Origin: JACVRW01 sp963813495
GTDB taxonomy: Bacteria; Actinomycetota; Thermoleophilia; Solirubrobacterales; Thermoleophilaceae
Direction of reading: 5' to 3'
Assembly: GCA_963813495.1 (NCBI GenBank)
Contig: CAWEZC010000010.1
Coordinates: 550,407 to 614,406, forward strand
Length of the DNA: 64,000 bases
Positions 60,799-64,000 of the stretch are shown piece by piece; position 1 is the stretch's first letter, and the number at the start of each line of letters is the position of its first letter. The notes under the pieces were generated by a model. It saw only the letters and a program-made list of their open reading frames with translations. It was not told where the DNA came from and did not search any database. The position numbers were made by a program, and so were the translations under genes.

Positions 60799-60942
60799 AT
60801 GCGTGCTCCGAGGTGCCTGGCCGGCCTCGTCGCGGCCGGCGCCGTGCTGTTGTCCGCTGCCCCGGCTCAGGCCGTTCTACGGCGCTCCGCCGCCTTCGAC
60901 CAGGACGCGGTCGGGGCGGTTCGGGGCGGATCCGCGAGTTAA
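60799..60942 (+). CDS. Small secreted peptide or truncated secreted protein (47 aa)
   Basis: ATG 60799 gives RAPRCLAGLVAAGAVLLSAA then PAQAVLRRSAAFDQDAVGAV and a stop. The first about 25 residues are a good signal peptide, leaving a mature part of about 22. It has its own -10 box. The short mature part suggests the remains of a longer secreted gene, but a true small peptide is possible. Confidence 0.4.
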   Translation: MRAPRCLAGLVAAGAVLLSAAPAQAVLRRSAAFDQDAVGAVRGGSAS

Positions 60943-61288
60943 GGGGCAGCGCGGACCTGTTAGGCGATTGCACGGAATCGGTCGGTTAGAACCGAACCCT
61001 CCTGCCGCTGCTTCGTTCGTCTCTACGGGAGCGCGGTGAAGCCTCAGGTGCCTGGCGTTGGCGGGTCCGATGAGGACGCGGTTCGCTCCCGCCGCAGAAG
61101 GTCGGAGGCGACGGGTCGAAGGGCGATCTCGTGACCGGGCCGGCCCCCGAACTCGGCCCAGGCGTCGAGGCTGCGCAGCCGAGGCGAAGGTTCAGCTCGT
61201 AGGAGGCCTCCCCAACCCGCCCCTGGTGATGACGACGTCGGCCCTGTGCCGGGCGACCGTCACGCGTCGCCGAAGCATGTCCGCAAGG
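60943..61288. other. Gap with one weak coding-like stretch
   Basis: No complete gene. On the minus strand about 61185-61044 reads LRSLDAWAEFGGRPGHEIAL then RPVASDLLRRERTASS and a stop, which looks like the C-terminus of a lost protein but has no start. Confidence 0.4.
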
Positions 61289-63673
61289 CTATCCGGTGAC
61301 GGTGGGCGCCGCCGCCGCACAGATCCGGATCGCGCGTGAGAGCGTGACCGGCGGGCTGCCGGAGCCACGTTGGAACACCACGCGAACCGCAAGCCGGTAG
61401 CGGCCCGGAGCGAGAGTCACGCGCGGTGTGACTCGGCGCTGCAGCGTCCGCACCGTGAGCCCTCTTCTGACGCGCCCGTTGACGTAGACCCGGATGCGGC
61501 GAATGCGGGTGCCACTGAAGTCCACGCGCGGGACGCGTCCCGAGATGCAGCCCCGGGTCGCCCGGCGCAGGACGAAGCTCGCGACTGCCGCGTCGCCGGC
61601 GTTCGGCGGCGCCGGGCCCGGCGGCGCAACCGCCCCTGGCTCATCGGGTCCGCCGGGGCGGGGCGGATCGGGCGGCTCGGGGATCGGCGGCGAGGGCCCG
61701 TCCGGACAGAGGATGATGGTGCTGATCGAGTCGTCGTCGGTTACCGTCGACCCAGCCGTGGTGCCGGCGACCGTGCCCGTGTTGTCGATCCTCGTCGGCT
61801 CGCAAGCGTCGCCAGCGGAGTCGGTCCCGTTCAAGCAGCGGTAGGTCCAGGTGTCGCCGGGATCGAGCGTTCCCGGCGAGTCGTCGGCACCCGAGGCATC
61901 GTCCTTGTCGACCAGCTCGGGCGGATCGTCGCACTGGGGATCGCCGACCCGGACGGCGTCCGCGGGGAAGGGCACGTCGCCCGGGTTCGTCACGTCGAAC
62001 GTGTACTGAAGCCTGTCGCCCGCCTCCGCGAAGGCCGGCCCCGTCTTCCTGATCGCGACCGCGGGCACGCCGGGACGAATGTTGCGGAACGTGCAGACCG
62101 CCCGCTGACCGGCCGACAGTTCCAGGTTCTCGAAGACCGGGGCCGACCGGTAGCGCCCTCGCCGCGTCGCGCTGCGCCGGCACTCAACGGTGGAGCGGAA
62201 GTCGGCAGCGTTGGTACCCGTGGCGGCCATCTCGGAGACGTCGTAGGTGCCGGGAGGCACCGAGCGCGTGATCCTCGCGCCGTCGCCGGCCGCCGGAAGG
62301 ACCACGCGTCCGTTCACCAGCAGGTCGAAGCGACCCGGATCACCGGCGGGCTCGATCTCCTTCCTCAAGGTCAGCCGCGCGGGGAACCAGTTGCCGAAGT
62401 CATGGCCCTCCGCGTACGGGGTGCGGTTCGCGTCGATCGGCCCCCAGGCACAGCCGAAGCGGCCATTTGGCGCATCGCCGGTGGCGCCTGGTGTGCTCGC
62501 GTTCGGATAGGAGCAGAGCCAGTCGGTCGCGACGGCGCGGCTGCGAGCCCTGCGCGTAAGCAGCGTCTCCCGGAGCCTGTAGGTGCCGTCGGGTGGCCTG
62601 ATCTCGTAGATCACATACTGGCCCTGGTTGTCGCTGATGCTGAACGGCTCACCCGGATCGTGGACGCCGTCGTCGTCGTAGTCGGCCCAGATCTTGAAGC
62701 GCGGAATGCCGGGATCGTCCCGGTCACGGACGCCGTTGGCATTCAGGTCGAAGAACTTCGTGCCCGAGGCGGCGCAGGTGCGCACCTTGAGCGCCTCGGG
62801 TGCGACGTAGTCCTGCATGTTCGACTGCTCCGACGTCGACGACCTCGAGTGGGCCCAGACCGAAGCGAAGGCCAGGCACGGCTTACCGAAGCCCTCGGCC
62901 ACGAGGCGGGCGAGGTTCAGCGCCGCCTCGCCGAAGCGCCGCCGGGGCACCGTGCCGTCATATGCGCCGGGCAGTCGGCTGGCTATGGCCGTGTCGTTTA
63001 TCGCGCCCTGCGCGTCCACGTTGCGCGTGAACCCGGTGTACCCGTCGAGCCGGCCCGTCTGCGCACAGCCGGACGCCGCGTCAGTGCTCTCAGTGATCCA
63101 GCGCTGGATCACCACGTCCACGTCGTTTCCCTTGGCCTCATACGAAACGAGCACGTCACCGGTGCGCCGGCAGGGGATGCGCGCCTTGCCGTTGTGCCAC
63201 AGCCGGGCGTCGTGGTTGAGCTCGAAGGTGAGGAAGGTCGTCCCCTCGTCCTTCTCGCGGGTGAACGCGAGCTGGACGAACGTGTCCGCCCCCGGTTGGC
63301 TGACCGACGACCAGACGTCGCGGATGTTGTCCTTGGCGGGGTTGACGCCGCCCCCCTCCTCCCTGAGGTCCCACTCGCCCGGCTTCAGCTCCTTGCTGCC
63401 GCCGGTGAAGGCGGTGTCCCTATCGTTCGCATCGGAGGTGTGCTGAACCCGGCCTGCCGCCTGCTGGGCCTGCCAGTCGCGCAGCGGGGGCGCGTCGTCC
63501 TGGTCGCCGTCGGCGCCCTGGAACGAGCTGCCGGGCAGGGGATCCGGCGTCGGAGTTAGGACGGTGGCCGAAGCCGGCGCAGCGCCGGCGATCGCCATAG
63601 CGCACCCGAACGCCACTACCCAACTCCAAGGTCGGCTGCCCAGCGAGGGCAGGTGGGGCCACCATACGGCCAC
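61289..63673 (-). CDS. Large secreted protein with SdrD-B-like and prealbumin-type domains
   Basis: 794 aa. Signal peptide (PWSWVVAFGCAMAIAGAAPASA), an N-terminal globular part of about 280 residues (WDLREEGGGVNPAKDNIRDV) with several Cys, then a SdrD-B/carboxypeptidase-regulatory-like repeat: KFFDLNANGVRDRDDPGIPR, WADYDDDGVHDPGEPFSISD, IRPPDGTYRLRE. After that are prealbumin-like beta domains, one TxKTGP..-type repeat (VAIRKTGPAFAEAGDRLQYT), a Pro-rich linker (PSPPIPEPPDPPRPG) and a C-terminal beta module. No sortase motif seen. A surface or matrix protein is likely. GTG start has TAATGT 6 nt upstream. Confidence 0.8.
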   Translation of the reverse strand: MAVWWPHLPSLGSRPWSWVVAFGCAMAIAGAAPASATVLTPTPDPLPGSSFQGADGDQDDAPPLRDWQAQQAAGRVQHTSDANDRDTAFTGGSKELKPGEWDLREEGGGVNPAKDNIRDVWSSVSQPGADTFVQLAFTREKDEGTTFLTFELNHDARLWHNGKARIPCRRTGDVLVSYEAKGNDVDVVIQRWITESTDAASGCAQTGRLDGYTGFTRNVDAQGAINDTAIASRLPGAYDGTVPRRRFGEAALNLARLVAEGFGKPCLAFASVWAHSRSSTSEQSNMQDYVAPEALKVRTCAASGTKFFDLNANGVRDRDDPGIPRFKIWADYDDDGVHDPGEPFSISDNQGQYVIYEIRPPDGTYRLRETLLTRRARSRAVATDWLCSYPNASTPGATGDAPNGRFGCAWGPIDANRTPYAEGHDFGNWFPARLTLRKEIEPAGDPGRFDLLVNGRVVLPAAGDGARITRSVPPGTYDVSEMAATGTNAADFRSTVECRRSATRRGRYRSAPVFENLELSAGQRAVCTFRNIRPGVPAVAIRKTGPAFAEAGDRLQYTFDVTNPGDVPFPADAVRVGDPQCDDPPELVDKDDASGADDSPGTLDPGDTWTYRCLNGTDSAGDACEPTRIDNTGTVAGTTAGSTVTDDDSISTIILCPDGPSPPIPEPPDPPRPGGPDEPGAVAPPGPAPPNAGDAAVASFVLRRATRGCISGRVPRVDFSGTRIRRIRVYVNGRVRRGLTVRTLQRRVTPRVTLAPGRYRLAVRVVFQRGSGSPPVTLSRAIRICAAAAPTVTG

Positions 63674-63679
63674 GGGCGC

Positions 63680-63685
63680 ACATTA
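63680..63685 (-). promoter_or_regulatory. -10 box (TAATGT), leaderless type
   Basis: 6 nt before GTG 63673. Confidence 0.5.
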
Positions 63686-63926
63686 CTGGACCCAGGCGAG
63701 CTTGCTAAACGTGCAGGGCGGCTTGGGCGAGCGGCCTCCCCCACCCGGGGGCCCCGCCGCTCCCGACCCGACTCGAAGAGGGCAGAGACCGGGCAGCCGC
63801 GGCCGTGCGGAGCTCCTCCGGCCGCGCCGGGAACGGGAACGAGCGGGGACGCGCCCAGCGTCCGCTCCGGCTAGCGACGCGCTCGCCACGGAGGGGCGCG
63901 GATCGGCCCCAATCCCGCTTCCCGTC

Positions 63927-63932
63927 TAGACT
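63927..63932 (+). promoter_or_regulatory. -10 box (TAGACT) of tRNA-Gly
   Basis: 13 nt before the tRNA 5' end; no clear -35. Confidence 0.4.
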
Positions 63933-63945
63933 TCCGCCCGACGTC

Positions 63946-64000
63946 GCGGACGTAGCTCAGTTGGTAGAGCGTTGGCTTCCCAAGCCAAAGGTCGCGGGTT
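63946..64000 (+). tRNA. tRNA-Gly (anticodon CCC), truncated by window end
   Basis: GCGGACG acceptor strand, D arm TAGCTCAGTTGGTAGAGC, anticodon arm TTGGC-TTCCCAA-GCCAA with anticodon CCC at 63979-63981, and the start of the T arm GCGGGTT. The 3' acceptor side lies beyond the window. Confidence 0.93.

Overview
The window is a high-GC bacterial chromosome segment whose gene content and order point to the Actinomycetota, most likely class Thermoleophilia (Solirubrobacter-like). Supporting features are an LpqY-SugABC-type sugar importer, a uvrC-rapZ-gap-pgk-tpi-gpmI-tgt gene string, many secreted proteins sharing a Cys-containing C-terminal beta domain, and very frequent -10 boxes placed 6-12 nt before start codons, which implies leaderless mRNAs. 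The class-level assignment is inference.

Layout. 1-138: broken amino-acid permease fragment. 217-7900: DJ-1/PfpI protein, then a carbohydrate-use locus (GH13 glucosidase, LacI repressor, divergent binding protein, two permeases, MsmK/SugC-type ATPase) with a clear promoter and two operator-like sites. 7893-17630: ordinary housekeeping and metabolism (ParB-fold protein, secreted transglycosylase-like protein, D-2-hydroxyacid dehydrogenase, YjbQ, SDR, M48-type peptidase, hydrolase, ABC-2 exporter, enoyl-CoA hydratase, UppP). 17796-29325: an accessory, decaying region. It holds a DUF2294 protein, remnants of a phage terminase small subunit, a patchwork coiled-coil gene, a serine-recombinase C-terminus, a twice-frameshifted 120-residue protein, a PKD protein, a motorless Tad-pilus remnant, a frameshifted acetolactate decarboxylase, a truncated VOC gene, an SGNH protein and a paired palindromic operator. 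29378-30763: a fusion of a TadG/TadE-like membrane anchor, a VanY peptidase and an SLT transglycosylase.

30852-41096: SnoaL-like protein, metallo-hydrolase-like protein, MaoC hydratase, then uvrC, rapZ, gap, pgk, tpiA, gpmI and tgt with start/stop overlaps. 41138-48308: a tightly overlapped six-gene catabolic operon (two acyl-CoA dehydrogenases, class III CoA transferase, CocE-type hydrolase, IclR regulator, FAD-dependent oxidase). 48305-50753 (minus): metallophosphoesterase, lipoprotein and Ser/Thr kinase in one operon. 50778-55571: CAAX-type M48 protease, M28 peptidase, DUF3467, rlmH, argS. 55601-58943: secreted hydrolase, MFS transporter and an internally deleted tandem MFS copy. 58940-60756 (minus): TlpA-CcmH-CcdA cytochrome c maturation operon. 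61289-63673 (minus): large secreted protein. 63946-64000: start of tRNA-Gly(CCC), cut by the window edge.

Frameshifted or truncated genes cluster in 18.3-27.7 kb, and there are two more at the GH13/lacI 3' ends. The 30.8-63.7 kb part has only the MFS copy. This contrast favours real decay in the accessory region, but two of the shifts sit at C5 runs and could be sequencing errors.
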